From positions 16,006,992 to 16,070,991 of the forward strand of contig CM041546.1 in assembly GCA_023238725.1 (NCBI GenBank): DNA of 64,000 nucleotides, in the 5' to 3' direction. How positions within the stretch are numbered: the stretch's first letter is position 1; each line of letters starts with the position of its first letter. The translations under genes were made by a program, and so were the position numbers. Source of the DNA: Scortum barcoo (Eukaryota; Chordata; Actinopteri; Centrarchiformes; Terapontidae). A model generated the notes under the pieces. That model ran no database searches. It was not told where the DNA came from and worked only from the letters and a program-made list of their open reading frames with translations. Shown piece after piece: positions 38,657-51,054 of this stretch.

Positions 38657-38662
38657 CACGTG
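38657..38662 (+). promoter_or_regulatory. apoe: CACGTG E-box upstream of apoE
   Basis: A palindromic CACGTG lies 88 bases before the TATA box, in a GC-rich stretch with a CG dinucleotide run near 38670-38680. Possible USF or MondoA/ChREBP-type binding is inferred only from the motif. Confidence 0.3.
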
Positions 38663-38750
38663 AACTTACGCGCGCGCGCGAGCAGTCATCACACATCCCC
38701 CCCCAACCCCGCGTGACACGCGCAGCAGCGGCAGCCTCCTCCCGGGAGAG

Positions 38751-38757
38751 TATAAAA
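38751..38757 (+). promoter_or_regulatory. apoe: TATA box of apoE
   Basis: TATAAAA at the end of a GC-rich promoter. The inferred non-coding exon 1 ends at 38804 (donor GTGAGT) and exon 2 begins at 39058. Confidence 0.8.
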
Positions 38758-39080
38758 ACCCTCCGTCAGCGACCAGGGAGCACGGAGGAAGCTCGACCTC
38801 TCAGGTGAGTGCGGAGAGACTTCACGGCTTCTTACGAACAGCTCGTAGACGACTTTCTGCTCAGAATAGAAGTTTTAGATGGGATCTGTTTTCATTTTGT
38901 AAATGCTCAGAGATAGGCTGTGACTGTGTTTATTCTGAGTATTTTATTCTGGCTTAAACTGTTTAGTCTTTAGATTATGTCACAATGTCACAGGGAAATT
39001 CTGCTACTCTGTTTGCACTATATTTTGCTTACCTATGCCCCCCCCTTTCATTCACAGGTGTATCTGTCTGTCTGACAACC

Positions 39081-40328
39081 ATGAAGGCTGTTGCTGTGAT
39101 CCTTGCTCTGGCAGTCATCACTGGTAAGTACACTGCTGGTCCATGATCTCTTAATTTTTATTTGAAATATTTGTGTTTTTTCCCAGATTTTCCACCTGAA
39201 TGTTTATTCAAACTTGCTACATGTGCCATGCAGGCTGCAATGCCCGTGCTGTGCGTCAGGCAGACGCCACCCCAAACCGCTGGGAGGACACCGTGGACCG
39301 GTTCTGGCAGTACATCTCTGAGCTGAACCAAAAAGCTGATGGTGTTGTGCAGGACCTCAAGGCCTCCCAGCTCAGCAGGGAGCTAGAGTAAGTGAACTTC
39401 TGGCCTGCTTGTCTTCAGTAGGCAGATATCAGTCCGCTCTTACTTTCCTTAGTTCCAGGACTTTATTTCTACATGCTTATGTGTTTTCCATTTCTTTCGC
39501 TTCCTCATTGTTCTTCACCTCTCTCACATCCAAATCATACATCTCTTTAGCCTCTTATTCACCATGCTTACAATCCTAATTTTGCCCTCTGTTCTGCTCT
39601 GTTCTTCTTCAGCACTCTGATCACTGACACCATGGCAGAGCTCGCAACATACAGAGATGACATGCAGGCCAAGCTGAGCCCCTACACTGAGAGCTCCACC
39701 AGCCAGATGACTCAGGACCTGCAGCTTCTGGTCAACAAACTCCAGAAGGACATGCTGGATGCCAAGGAGCGCAGCACTGAGTATCTGGGTGAGCTCAAGG
39801 CCATGGTGGAGCAGAACAGCAATGATGTCCACAACCGCATCAGCTCCTACACTCACAAGCTGAGGAAGCGCCTGGACAAGGACACCGAGGAGATCCGCAA
39901 GTAAGTGGAGTGGAGGCTCTCTGATTGTCTTTTTTTGGAGTCTTTATTATCATCTAAATATCTCTGTCCTCTTCACCCCAAGCACCGTGGCAACCTACCT
40001 AGGTGAGATCCAGTCTCGCACCTCCCAGAACCTGGAAACCGTGAGGGAACATGTCGAGCCCTACGTCCAGCAGGCCGGTGACACCGCCACCAAGAAACTG
40101 GGCGACATCTCTTCCATGCTGAGGAGCCAAGCTGAGGGCTTGGGCCACCAGCTGGAGACCCAGGCAGATGGCCTCAGGACCCAGCTGGAGTCCACCGCCC
40201 AGGACCTGCGCACTTCCCTGGAAGGCAAGATTGACGAGCTGACCGAGCTGCTCTCCCCCTACGCCGCCCAGTTCCGTGAGCAGGTCCAGAACATCATGGA
40301 CAAGGTCAAGGAGACTGCCACAGCCTAA
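39081..40328 (+). CDS. apoe: Apolipoprotein E
   Basis: A secreted ligand for LDL-receptor-family uptake of lipoproteins. Coding exons 39081-39123, 39234-39387, 39613-39900 and 39983-40328 (TAA) join to 276 codons. The signal peptide is MKAVAVILALAVITG. Helical 22-residue repeats run through the mature chain. A basic cluster HKLRKRL at residues 147-153 aligns with the receptor- and heparin-binding helix of mammalian apoE (KLRKRLLR). An 82-base intron (39901-39982) splits what is a single last coding exon in mammals, just after this helix. Poly(A) signals are at 40768-40773 and 41029-41034. The gene sits between apoA-IV and apoC-I, as expected for the APOE-C1-C4-C2 series. Confidence 0.94.
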
Positions 40329-41039
40329 ACAAAGACTCTGAGAGGGGTTTTCAGGGTTGTAGATGGTTGGTGGTCCACTGTAGTGTGGGAGGGGGGTGTC
40401 AACCACTGATCTCTTAGTACCCTGGAAAAGGGGGAGTTGAGAGTTACAGATGATTTCTTCATTTGGGTACTTTATCTTTCAGCGTTAGGGGGTTGATGAG
40501 ATGAAGGAGGGAGGATGAAGTACATCTTGTCAACCCCCTTTATTGCTGAACATGATAACAGCTTTTAATACAGAAGACAATTATATGTAACATGCTTTGC
40601 TTTTCTACTTTGAATCAACTGTTCTAGCTGCTTATCCCCTGCATTTTTGTAACAAGTTTCCTACATGTTGTTTGGTTGTTAATATCACTGCTGAATTTGA
40701 GCCTCATAGGCAGGGATTCCAGCCTGTATCATCCCTAAATGCTCCAAACACAAGTGTCTGTCATTTCAATAAATGCACTGAATTTTTCTAGAGGTGAAAC
40801 CGAACCACTAAAGTGCCCTTCTACATCGCCTGCAATATCTCGTTGTTCTGCCTCACAGAGAAGTGGATTGTAAAATTACATGATGCAGTTTTGACATAAG
40901 TGTAATGCTGCCTGTCTGTTCTCCAGGCCGACTATAGAGTCTCCCTTGTGTTTCATGTCCTGTGCCCACCATGCTGCTCACTGTAAGTGCACTGCCTCTG
41001 GCTGCAGTGTGTTGAACAGTGTTGAGTGAATAAAGAACC

Positions 41040-44000
41040 TAGAAACGATGTTCTGTTTCCACTGTGTGTTGCTCCGATCAAACATTAAAAAAAGGTTAAT
41101 GTGAGCTCCAGTTATATTTAAAAGAGGTGATCCACTTTTGAGCCTTTCTATTCTATGGTAGTTTGAATATAATGTTGATCTTTCACCAAATATACTGAGA
41201 TCATCATCTTGAGCTACCTAATAAATCAAGAACTTCAGCCTTCAGAATTAACCCATCACAGTTTCACATTTAGCAGTTTTTGCATAAGTCTTATTATATA
41301 AGAGTGTTCATCCAAAGCTATTGGCCCCTTTGAGAACTTATTCAACCACCCCATGATAAATACACATAAGCACAGGTCCCACTTTTCCTTCTTTGATGAA
41401 TTATGTGTTAAATTTACTGGTCCTACAGAAGCCATTAAAAATAAAGTTAAAAAAGTTATTCTTTGCTTTCTGTCTCCATATCTTTACATAATTTTAACAC
41501 TAATCCTCTCCCTTTCTCCATTTGCTCTCCTCATACTGCCCCCCCACCCGCCACCACCACAACCCTTGGCCTAACCCTTGGCCTACCGTTTTTCTAGTCT
41601 GGACATGTTAAGATCTGTTCCCAGATTCCTTTCTCTTGATCCCAGCAGGCATTTTGTTTTGATGATACTATAAGGCACACATCAGTGCATTTGCAATTTG
41701 CTCAGACTTGCCAATAAGAAACATTCATGCATGGACAGATACTGTTTGCTGACAACATGCCCAAATGCACATAAATGCAAGCATGCGTATCCTCGTGGCC
41801 AAGTGGTTAAGATGCATATCATTAAACTATGACCTTTTGTTGCATGGCATACCTCTCTCTCCAAGCTATTAAGGGAAAGTAAAACAAATCTATATGACAC
41901 TTTCAGTATAAAATTACTTTCTTATTAGGAAACATAAATGCTCCCAAATAGAAAGCTCATCACACTATAGTGGTTTCAGCTGCACTGGATTTAAGTTCAG
42001 TTCAGCCTGCTACACATCTGGACCTGCCGCAGGGGAAAAGATGGTCATGCTTGTCCTTGGCTCAGATCACTCTCCCAATTGAAAAAAAGTTGAAATACTT
42101 ATGCTTATGAAACTCAGCAGGATTTTCCCTTTGAAGTGCAGAGCAGAGGCCAGTAGAGGACACCATTTGTCCCTTGTTCATCTCTTCTCCTCTCCTCTGA
42201 CCCCTCCACTTGAATCCACTCTGCACGGAGATGCAGCTGTGTTTTCTTTTTTTGGAAGATAAAGCAAACTATATTTTGCCTCATAAAGAAACACAGACTC
42301 TGTGAGTTTCAAGAACAGCGCACACCATTTCTGAGATTCATTTTAATCAGGGAGCTGGTAACAGCGCAGAGGTCCCTTTGACGTGCATATGACTAATACT
42401 TGCAACATACCATAACAGGGATTTTCACATGGGGTATCAGGCCATATTTTTCTAATTGTGTTTCTGAACTGTATGTATATGTAATACATAGATAATTGTA
42501 CTTCGGTTTGTCTTTGAAAGTCAGTTATTTGTTAAATGAAGCTGTTTTCTTTTCTCTACAAAACAGCCTCAATGTTGTTATCCTCTCTATCTGTGTTAAA
42601 GGGCATTGCATGTAAAGTGAAAGAATGACTAACACCATGATTAGGTGTTTGTCCTCTATGATATCACTCAGTGTTTATTTAAAACTTCCCCGTTAGCAGA
42701 GAAGCTGAAACTCCTACAGTAAACTGTCCCTTGTAGCAAGGACCCGTCATGGATGGTAAAAACAGGAAAACCACAAGCATCCTGCCACATCAGCACTTCT
42801 GCTGTCTGCTTCTATAGTGCGTCTGCACCCTGAGCACTGCCCTAGCAAATTAGCAGGTGCTAACTGGCCTATGACTGCTAGTAACCCCTCCAAAAACACC
42901 CCTGCAGAGATTTTACCTCCTATTAAACCCCCCCTCTTCGTTCCATCCTTTCTCTCCTCTTCAGAGTTGGCACACAACATCAGTCACAGCGGGGGCCCTC
43001 GGCCAAACACAAAAACAGCCTTTTTGTAAGCTTGTTATTGCAAATTGGGAGCACGAAAGGCGTGCACTTTCACGCCCTATGCCTCCTACAATTATTCAAG
43101 AGGAGCTTATGTGCACGCAAGCTCAAACTTATACATAAACCCACTGGCTACTTCATGACAAAAGAGATGGAGATTTGGTCTTTCAGACGTAATGTGTGAG
43201 TGTTGAGGCATGCAATGGCTCATTTAACTCAATTGTAGGCTATTCATCATAGGAATAGCATGTTGTAGTCTAAGTCATCAGCAACATATGGGCTTTTGGC
43301 CCTTTGCAGCAGACTGCTTGATGTGAAAACAGATATGTTAAGTGGTGATGAAGCCTTCAAACAGTAAGACACAGACTTCCTGGCTCTAGCTCTGGTCACA
43401 GTTGTAAAGAGGGGTTATGGCAGTTCAACTGACTGTGCTGTTTTTTTGATGCACGCTAACTTACAAGATGGATCACATAAGACTTTGTCTGACTCACTTC
43501 CCTCTTAAGAGAGGTCTGGATAAAATAGACCTCAAAAGAGGCAATGTAGTGGAAAAGTACACCAAAAAGAGAATAGGACATTGCTGAGCAGCAGTCTGCT
43601 GTAAGATACCAGTGACCTCTTCCCCATAAACAAAACACACAAGGAAACATTTAGAAATGTAGGACTTAGGACAGCAGGGATGTACTGTAACCAGCAGAGT
43701 TGGCCAAATGTTAATGCATCAGTTATAAATATTAAATAATATAAAAATATAACACTGACCCTGCATAATGACTACCTCTACTTTTGATACTTTAAGTACA
43801 AATTTCAATGCAGAAAATTTTAAGTTTACTGGAGCATGTTGTATAGTGCAGCATTGCTACTCTAATGTCAGTAAAGGATTGAATATTTCTCACAACACTG
43901 AAGAGTAATAACATGTTTAATGGAACACTGTGACATACACAACAAAGAAAGGACATGGAAGTGAGAACACAAATGTAATTTTTTGTAAAAAAAAAAAAAC

Positions 44001-44540
44001 CTACATACAACAGGGCTAATTTTCACACTGACAATTAAATCATATCTCATCCTGCAGCAGTCCAGTTGCATGACATCAAAATCTTGAAAAGCTGTTGGCA
44101 GCAAATGTTAGGCTGACACAGTCTTAGCCAAGTCTTTGCTCAGCTAACCCTTCAGGTCCAAAGGAGCTACCACATAGCTCAGGTATATTGGTAATAATGC
44201 TATCAGTGCTGAACTATGTTCCTCCTACATCACGTCTCATTTTATCTATTGACACCACTGTTACTGACAGAAACAGTCCATCATCTGATGTTTATTTTAC
44301 ATAGAATATGCAACATCTCTGATATTAAATCCACCTATCTGCTCTTCTTGATTATTCACACAGTGATGGGGTGACTTTTTTAATCATCATTGTGCTGCAT
44401 ATCGCACACTCTCACAGCATAATGCTGCAATTAGTCACGTAACTACTTCGTGAGACTGGGGGTGATTCTATGGCGTCTTTATCAAATACAGAATCTTTTA
44501 ATGTAATCACATTGGCTCTGGTCAATAAAGGGGGCAGTGA
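41040..44540. other. Intergenic region between apoE and apoC-I
   Basis: No supported gene in 3.5 kb. A SINE-like fragment at 41.8 kb is listed separately, and a 13-base direct repeat of CTTGGCCTA type is at 41564-41586. In mammals the liver control regions of the APOE cluster lie near APOC1. I cannot identify an equivalent here by eye. Confidence 0.45.
41789..41862 (+). mobile_element. tRNA-derived SINE-like fragment
   Basis: CGTGGCCAAGTGGTTAAGA matches a Pol III A-box in tRNA-like context. It is followed by GACCTTTTGTTGCATGGCAT and CTCTCTCTCC, the body order of a dispersed teleost SINE recalled from other fish loci. It lacks the paired arms of a functional tRNA. Confidence 0.45.
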
Positions 44541-44547
44541 CACCACA

Positions 44548-44560
44548 AGGTCACCACGTG
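44548..44560 (+). promoter_or_regulatory. apoc1: AGGTCA half-site and CACGTG E-box upstream of apoC-I
   Basis: A nuclear-receptor half-site (44548-44553) directly precedes CACGTG (44555-44560), 55 bases before the TATA box. The E-box echoes the one upstream of apoE. Function is inferred from the motifs only. Confidence 0.3.
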
Positions 44561-44615
44561 TACATGTTGACTGAAGTCTGCTGTCCTGCGTCACCCTCTT
44601 GGACCCGGGCAGGCT

Positions 44616-44620
44616 TATAA
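44616..44620 (+). promoter_or_regulatory. apoc1: TATA box of apoC-I
   Basis: TATAAAG begins at 44616. The inferred non-coding exon 1 ends at 44694 (donor GTAGGT). Confidence 0.7.
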
Positions 44621-45095
44621 AGAGGAACACACACACACATAAGCGCATACACGCACTCGATATCTTTTTTTTTCTCCTCTGAGACGGGAAACAGGTAGGT
44701 CTGACACTTCATCTGCATCCCTCCTAGATCTGAATATGTTCTTTGCTGCTCTCCTGACTGCGTGAGCCTGAAACTTCAAACTTCGAGTACTTTATTTTTT
44801 TTTTTTGCTTGTCTTAATATTGACATCAAGGCGACAGCAACATGTTAAACGCAGTGATCAACCCAAGACATGGTCCGATAGTCGAAGCTTTTAATTATTA
44901 GTCTGTAACGAGCAGATACGTACAGGACGTAAGGGGAGCTGTCCATTCGCGGTGGTGCTGACGTACGGGGGCGCTATTTTTTTTGGCGGAGTATCTTATT
45001 TATTGATGTTATTGCTACTTATTTACTATTACCCCTTAATTTGGCTTCTCACCAGCCTGTCTCTGTCCTTCCCTCCTCACAGAGTCGAAGCCAAG

Positions 45096-45531
45096 ATGAG
45101 ACTGTACCTGGCCGTGGCCGTGCTGATGCTGGCTTTCGTCGCATACACAGGTAGGTCTTGTGCGCACCTTTTAGGCGGCTGAAGCCTTTTCAGCCTTCTT
45201 CCATGTGGCGTGACTCTTTCCCCGTCTGTGTCCACCCCGCAGAGGCTCAGGAGGAGACCATCGAGGAGAAGTTCAACAAGTTTGGCGAGCAGGTGGCCGC
45301 GGTGGGCAGGGACATTGCTGAGAAGGCCAAGACAGGCTTTGAGTCGTTCCAGAACAGCGAATTCTACACCACATCACGGTACGAGCACACACACACTCAC
45401 ACACACTCACAAAATAAATGCATGCACACTTTGACTCTGAGTAACATACTGTTTGTGCTCTTCTTCCCAGGAACTGGTTCCAGGAGCAGGTGGAAAAGAT
45501 GAAGGCCAGGTTGAGGCAAGACTCCCAGTAG
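45096..45531 (+). CDS. apoc1: Apolipoprotein C-I
   Basis: A small secreted apolipoprotein of VLDL and HDL that in mammals modulates lipid transfer and receptor uptake. Coding exons 45096-45150, 45243-45378 and 45471-45531 (TAG) join to 83 codons, the same length as the human precursor. A hydrophobic signal peptide (about residues 1-19) is followed by EAQEETIEEKFNKFGEQV, an amphipathic helix, then FYTTSRNWFQEQVEKMK near the C-terminus. The latter aligns with the conserved TRNWFSE block of apoC-I. AATAAA lies at 45690-45695. Its position directly after apoE matches mammalian order. Confidence 0.92.
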
Positions 45532-46668
45532 ATGACCAGACAGGTTACCAGACTGGACCCCCCCCATCACACAACACAATACTCTTCTGACCATACGAAA
45601 ATGATTACATAGCCTCCCTGTAAGGAGATATTTGTTTGTTTTTTCGTTTGTGTGTAATTTTTTTTTTTAAGAAACACTGTGAAAAGTGCAATAAAGACAT
45701 TAAAAATAAAAAATGTTTTTACATAAATCCAGTGCTAACATCAGTATTTCTCAATGTAAAGTGTGCTGAATTATAGTGTTAGAGTCAGTTAAAGATGTTT
45801 CAGATCAATAAATGAACATTTTTGGTCAACAGCCTCCATATGTTATGTGAATGACTGCAAATCCTTTCCTTCTAAAATGCCTTTAAATCTATTTCAGTGT
45901 TCTAATATCTTGTCAAAATCTATAATAATTACTTCTTTACATACATACATTTTAAAAAATTTCCATAGACATATATGGAAGAGAGTGGGATCAACTTGAG
46001 ATATTTTTTCAGACAAATTCAGTTTTACAGGTTTTGAAGTTCTTTGCTTTGCATTTTCTTACATTAAACACACATTTCCTTGAATGAATACATTCAGATG
46101 CACAAGCTAAATGTCAGGCAATCAGAATGAGGTTCTCCTAAGAAATATTGGCCTTTGGTGCATAATGGCCACAGCAACGCACAGGTACTGTAAGTCAATA
46201 ATCTTAAATAAGAAAAGGACATTTTGTATAAAATGTAAAATATATCTGTTTTAACATGAAAAGAGTGTAGAGCTGAAAGTAATTGAACCTAATCCAAGGC
46301 CAATGTGAAAACTATTGGAGTTGGAATATATAAGAAGTCTTTGCTTAGCTCAGACATAAACAGTGTTTCTAGGCGTGCACTTCATCATTTACATATAGAT
46401 CCACGAGCAATCAGAGGACAATCAGTGTTATATTAAATCGAGGTGCATCTGTGTTTCATGGCACTAAAAACCTAATCACATTATCTATCAGAGTCCACAT
46501 TAATGAGACTGTTTCTTTGTTTTTCAAGCAGTGCTTTAAAACAGACCTGTAAGGTATTAGACTTACTGTGCTGAGAGTGGATGTGTTTAGTGCAGGTGGT
46601 TATGCACATTTTCTGTTGCTGGAGTGCTATTGATGGTGTATTTCTTTAAAACATCAAGAGACACATTA

Positions 46669-46754
<86 letters not shown>

Positions 46755-46785
46755 TAATAACAATAATAATAATAACAATAATAAA
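46669..46785 (+). repeat. (AAT)n trinucleotide microsatellite
   Basis: About 38 units of TAA/AAT, with four AAC interruptions towards the right end. The poly-Asn, poly-Leu and poly-Tyr frames across it are artefacts. Confidence 0.97.
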
Positions 46786-47756
46786 ATGCTGTCATCAGTT
46801 TTAAATAAACCAACCACTGGCTGATTTTAAGTAATTTCACAAATCATTTATACTGAGGTCAATATCAGATCACCTCATCAAAGCACAGCCAGAAGCATCT
46901 GATAGATAATACTTTATTTGTGTTAATAGCTAGTACCAAAGGTCAAGCGCCAACATGGCTGATGTTCTGGCATTACACAACTCCTGGGCTAAAGTCACTG
47001 TTTATGCTGGGTTAATAATCCATCGGTTGTCCCAGTTCGTTGAAATCTGTTCCCGTGAAGAGAACAGAGTGACAGAGACCAGCAGCTGGTGCACAGAGGT
47101 CACAGACGGATTCTTAAACCAATCACTTTCACTTTGAGTAGTTTATGAAGAAGTTGAGTAAACTGCTGCTTGTTCATAACACACTGAGCACATCAGTTAG
47201 AGAATACACTGTACACAGTGTGCTTCAGCTGTTGGATTTAGAGGAGAATCTACATTCTGCTGTGGCTGCAATAAAAGCAATTTGATCCTAAGAGAAGAAG
47301 ATTTCAAGTTTGGTCTGGTTGACTTTCATACTACATTGATTAAACATATATATTTTATAACAATTACAATATTGGTGATTGAACAATATCAATCAATTGA
47401 ATTAACAATGTAAATATATTCAGTAACTACGTTGATAATTAATTGTTTTGAGTCCGTTTTTAGAAAAAGGTCCCTAAATTCTCTGATTTCAGCTGATAAA
47501 ATGTGAACATTTTCTGGTTGCTTTAGTCCTCTGTGACAAAATATCTTTGAATTGTGGAAAAAACAAGACACATCTGGCTTTGGGAAACAGTCATCAACAT
47601 TTTTCACCATTTTCTGACATAGATCAAACAACAAATCAATTCATTCAGAAAATGACTAGATTCATCTAAAATGAAAATAATTGTTAGTTGCAGCTCTAAA
47701 ATATAACTTTTCTGATGCAATAATGGAAGGCTGCAGTCATGTCAGACACAGACACA

Positions 47757-47759
47757 CAT

Positions 47760-47790
<31 letters not shown>
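47757..47790 (+). repeat. (CA)n microsatellite
   Basis: About 16 perfect CA units, flanked by diverged CA-rich sequence. Confidence 0.95.
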
Positions 47791-47792
<2 letters not shown>

Positions 47793-48996
47793 CATATCAG
47801 TAGAGATGTTTAAAAACACAATTTACATTTACAACAAGGAAAAATCATGATCCCATATGTTTAGACAGCTGTGAGATCAGGTTTGTAAGTGCACCATAGT
47901 TATGAAATCTAATCTCAGCATTAGTTGTCCCATTCAGATCAGGCAGCAAGTACAGAGCCTGACAAGATTAAATTGATTTTGTGGTGGACTCTGCCCACAG
48001 AAATGCTTTGCTTGACTGAAAATGTTTATCTATTTCACCCGCCTCCAGTCTTCACTAAAATCCATATCTCTCCTGCCAGAACAGAGACTTTGACTGGCCT
48101 GTATACATATCAGCACCCGCCAAAGAGGTTGAGATATCTGATCCAAAGGGCGCTTGGACAGTTACTGAACTGAGCTAATGTTGATCTTGAAAAGAGTTCA
48201 GGATCTGCAGATCTGAAAAGCAACGTGTCTTAGCTTGGAAACCAACATTAACATTGTAATACAACAAATGATTTAAAGCTAATCACATAGCTATTTGTGG
48301 CAGATGAAACCAATGTCTGCTAGCACTCATGTGATCGCAAATGAAGGTTAAATTTCACATCAGACCAGGAGGATGTTTGTCCATGTGCAAAGGATTTTAT
48401 CTTTCAGATTTTGTCTCTGAAATCTTAAAAAGTGTAGAGAAAATCTGAATCTAATCTTACTAAATGCTTGTTAGTCATTTTGTCTGTGCATTTTATGAGT
48501 GTGCCCATGTATATGTATGAGTTGATCCAAACTGTGGAGAGAAACGTTTAGTCATCCACCTGCTGTTTTGCTGTATCTCAGATTTTTGTCAATAAAACAA
48601 TGTAACAAAGCAAAGAAAAAAAAAAACAACACAATGAATGGTCATCCAATCTGGACCAATGTACGCTGTTGCAGTGACCTTACAAATAGAATGACCTGAT
48701 AACACCTGTTTCATTCAACTTCTGTTGACCAGAGGCAGAGGAAAAGGTAAAATACCCCATCACTCGTTTGCATGTGTTTGTTATAGTGATAATGAACCTG
48801 TAGTTACATTTTATTTTGAAATCAGTGATTTGATTTGATTTTTGAAAAGCAAAGTGAGTTGAAAGAAAATAATATTGTGTACCACAATGGTATGAGGAAA
48901 TGGTAGGTTGTAGAAGTGACATCTCATTTGTAATGCAAATGGACTGCGTTGGTAGACAATTTTAGCATTATGAAAATGATATTGTGTTTCTCTCAG

Positions 48997-49597
48997 ATGC
49001 ATAAGAAGGAGCTTCTTTTCAGTCTCATCCTACTAATGGAAGGTATGACTGTGAAATGAATTATTTTACATCCTCAGTCCCTGTTCCATTATTTCTGAGT
49101 TTGTTTCAATTTGCATCTCTGTCTTGACTGACAAACGTCCTCCTGTGCAGCATGTGGTCTGCTTTTGGCCCAGTCACCATCCCCGGCCCCTGCACAACCT
49201 GACCCTCCAGGAATATTGCAGAGGCTGGCCGAGAAAGCCAGGTAAGAGCTCTGCTCATCATCTTCTTACAGCTCATGAATACAAGCAAGCTGGAATTCTC
49301 TATTAATGATCGCCAGTAATCAATTGGTGAAAATATTTTGTTTGTATGCACATAGATGAGTTTGTGTGTGCATGTTTTATGTACCTTGTTACTCATTTGT
49401 GTACTTTTGTGTTTCATAGAGAGACCAAAGCTAAAGTCCAGGATTTGGGGGGAGTAGCATGGGGCTTCCTTGATGCTTACTATGAAGACCACATCCAACC
49501 AGTGACTGACAGCTACACTAAATGGGCCTCTGATGTCAAAAGCTCTGTGTGGGAGACGATTCTGTCACGCATTGAAAACTACATGTCATCGGACTGA
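48997..49597 (+). CDS. apoc4: Apolipoprotein C-IV
   Basis: A small secreted lipoprotein component. Coding exons 48997-49042, 49151-49241 and 49420-49597 (TGA) join to 104 codons. The exon acceptor (TCTCAG) abuts the ATG. The signal segment is KKELLFSLILLMEACGLLL, followed by a Pro-rich linker (SPSPAPAQPDPPG). The mature C-terminal half has VAWGFLDAYYEDHIQPVTD and TKWASDV, which align with the GFMQTYYDDHL and TKAWF region of human APOC4. AATAAA lies at 49640-49645. The position between apoC-I and apoC-II supports the call. The sequence is diverged, so it is somewhat less certain than its neighbours. Confidence 0.82.
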
Positions 49598-49649
49598 GCA
49601 ACCACTCCAACTGATGAGCACAAGTCAAGAAAATCTTACAATAAATGAA

Positions 49650-50613
49650 TACTTTTACCAGATGACGTACTGATGAGTCTCATTCTCATGTCTTGAAGTT
49701 TCAATGGGCTTTATGTCAAATACAGAAAGAATCAAACTAGTATATGATGAAACTTGAGGTTTACATCATACAGAGGTACAAATCATAACAGGAAATATTT
49801 CAAGGCAGAAATAAATACAAATCTGCAATCAGAGAATGAATCCACCAAACCAACAAACTATGAAAAATGTTATTTATATTTATGTGATTTATTTACAAAA
49901 TGTATATTTTCAGCTTTTTAGAATAAATATGCACTTTTGCTATAGGTGACATTTCCATAGAAAAAATTGCATGAGTTACATTCAGTTCTGCTATTGAACA
50001 AATATATCTTATTATTACTTTGAGTGTCCTTTCATTTCTGCTGCCTCTGAGGTCATCAAGTCTTATAAAAATCTAGAAATTAGGACAGATGGAAAAAGGT
50101 GAGAAGCAAATGGAGTGGAAAAAAACACAGAAGAAAAAGAAACACTGTTAAATCATTATGATAAAGATCATTTATCTCCCTGCATGCAATCTGGCTCAGG
50201 GTATGAGGGTGAAAGGTGAAGCAGTCCCAGCATTCATTGCTCTGGACACAGTGTGTCTAGACAGGTCCTGGTTGATTGACCTGCTGACCATTTGACTCTG
50301 AGCAGACATTATAAAGTGATTCAGACTGGGCTGTAAAAGAAATACCGATTAGCAGTAGATAATCTACTTGACGGTAACAACACATGGGCCGCTTTAAAAT
50401 ATTTCTGCCACATGAGGTGTGACGATTATGACATACTATGCAAGTATGGAGACACTTTGCAAACACGCCACATGTGCAGAGTCAAGAGGGCTCCAAGTGC
50501 ATTGCCATATGAATACAGATAAACTTTCATCTGAGGAACATTGCACAACCACTAAGTCATATTTGCACATACTGTATTTAAAGTGAATATCATGTACAGT
50601 GGACTTTGTTTAG

Positions 50614-50652
<39 letters not shown>

Positions 50653-50760
50653 AGAGAGTGTGCATGTGCATGCACGTGTGTGTGTAGGTGTGTGTATGCT
50701 CATCAGATGACGTTTGTTTGCAGTCCCCCCCTATATCATGCTGTCCAGATGCGAGCTCTG
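49650..50760. other. Intergenic region between apoC-IV and apoA-II
   Basis: No coding exon. It holds a (TG)n tract at 50617-50649 and TG-rich sequence to about 50698, close upstream of the inferred first exon of the next gene. Confidence 0.5.
50617..50649 (+). repeat. (TG)n microsatellite
   Basis: About 16 TG units followed by imperfect TG-rich sequence, roughly 150 bases before the inferred exon 1 of the 14-kDa apolipoprotein gene. Confidence 0.95.
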
Positions 50761-51054
50761 AGTTACAGACAACTCGTGCTCAGAGAAGACTGTCACTTCT
50801 TGGATCTGTACATCCAACTCAACAGCAGGTAATGACTCGTATTCACTCATCTTCGTGCAGCAGCTCTCGTGGCTCTTCTTCTACAGCCTCTTAGTGAATA
50901 GATTTCACTAAAACATTTGTTTTATGATGCATTTAGGTGTTTGATGTTTGCATTCAGTATCTGCTGTTTTATCAACTTGTTTTGTCGAATGTGGACAAAA
51001 TTATTGAGTTAGAGTTAGAATGAAGTCTTTTTCTTTTTTTTCTTCATTTCAGAG

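Larger units (their letters stand above)
45700..48990. other. Intergenic region between apoC-I and apoC-IV
   Basis: No supported gene. It contains an (AAT)n and a (CA)n microsatellite, listed separately. Any non-coding first exon and promoter of apoC-IV must lie in its right part but could not be fixed; no TATA box is obvious. Confidence 0.45.

Noticed and set aside
39999..40406. 135-codon minus-strand frame opposite apoE
   Set aside because: Antisense shadow of the helical apoE exon.
41789..41862. Possible tRNA gene
   Set aside because: Only the A-box-like half is present; no paired arms or anticodon loop could be formed.
46587..46840. Poly-Leu, poly-Asn and poly-Tyr open frames
   Set aside because: Three readings of the same (AAT)n microsatellite; no splice or family context.
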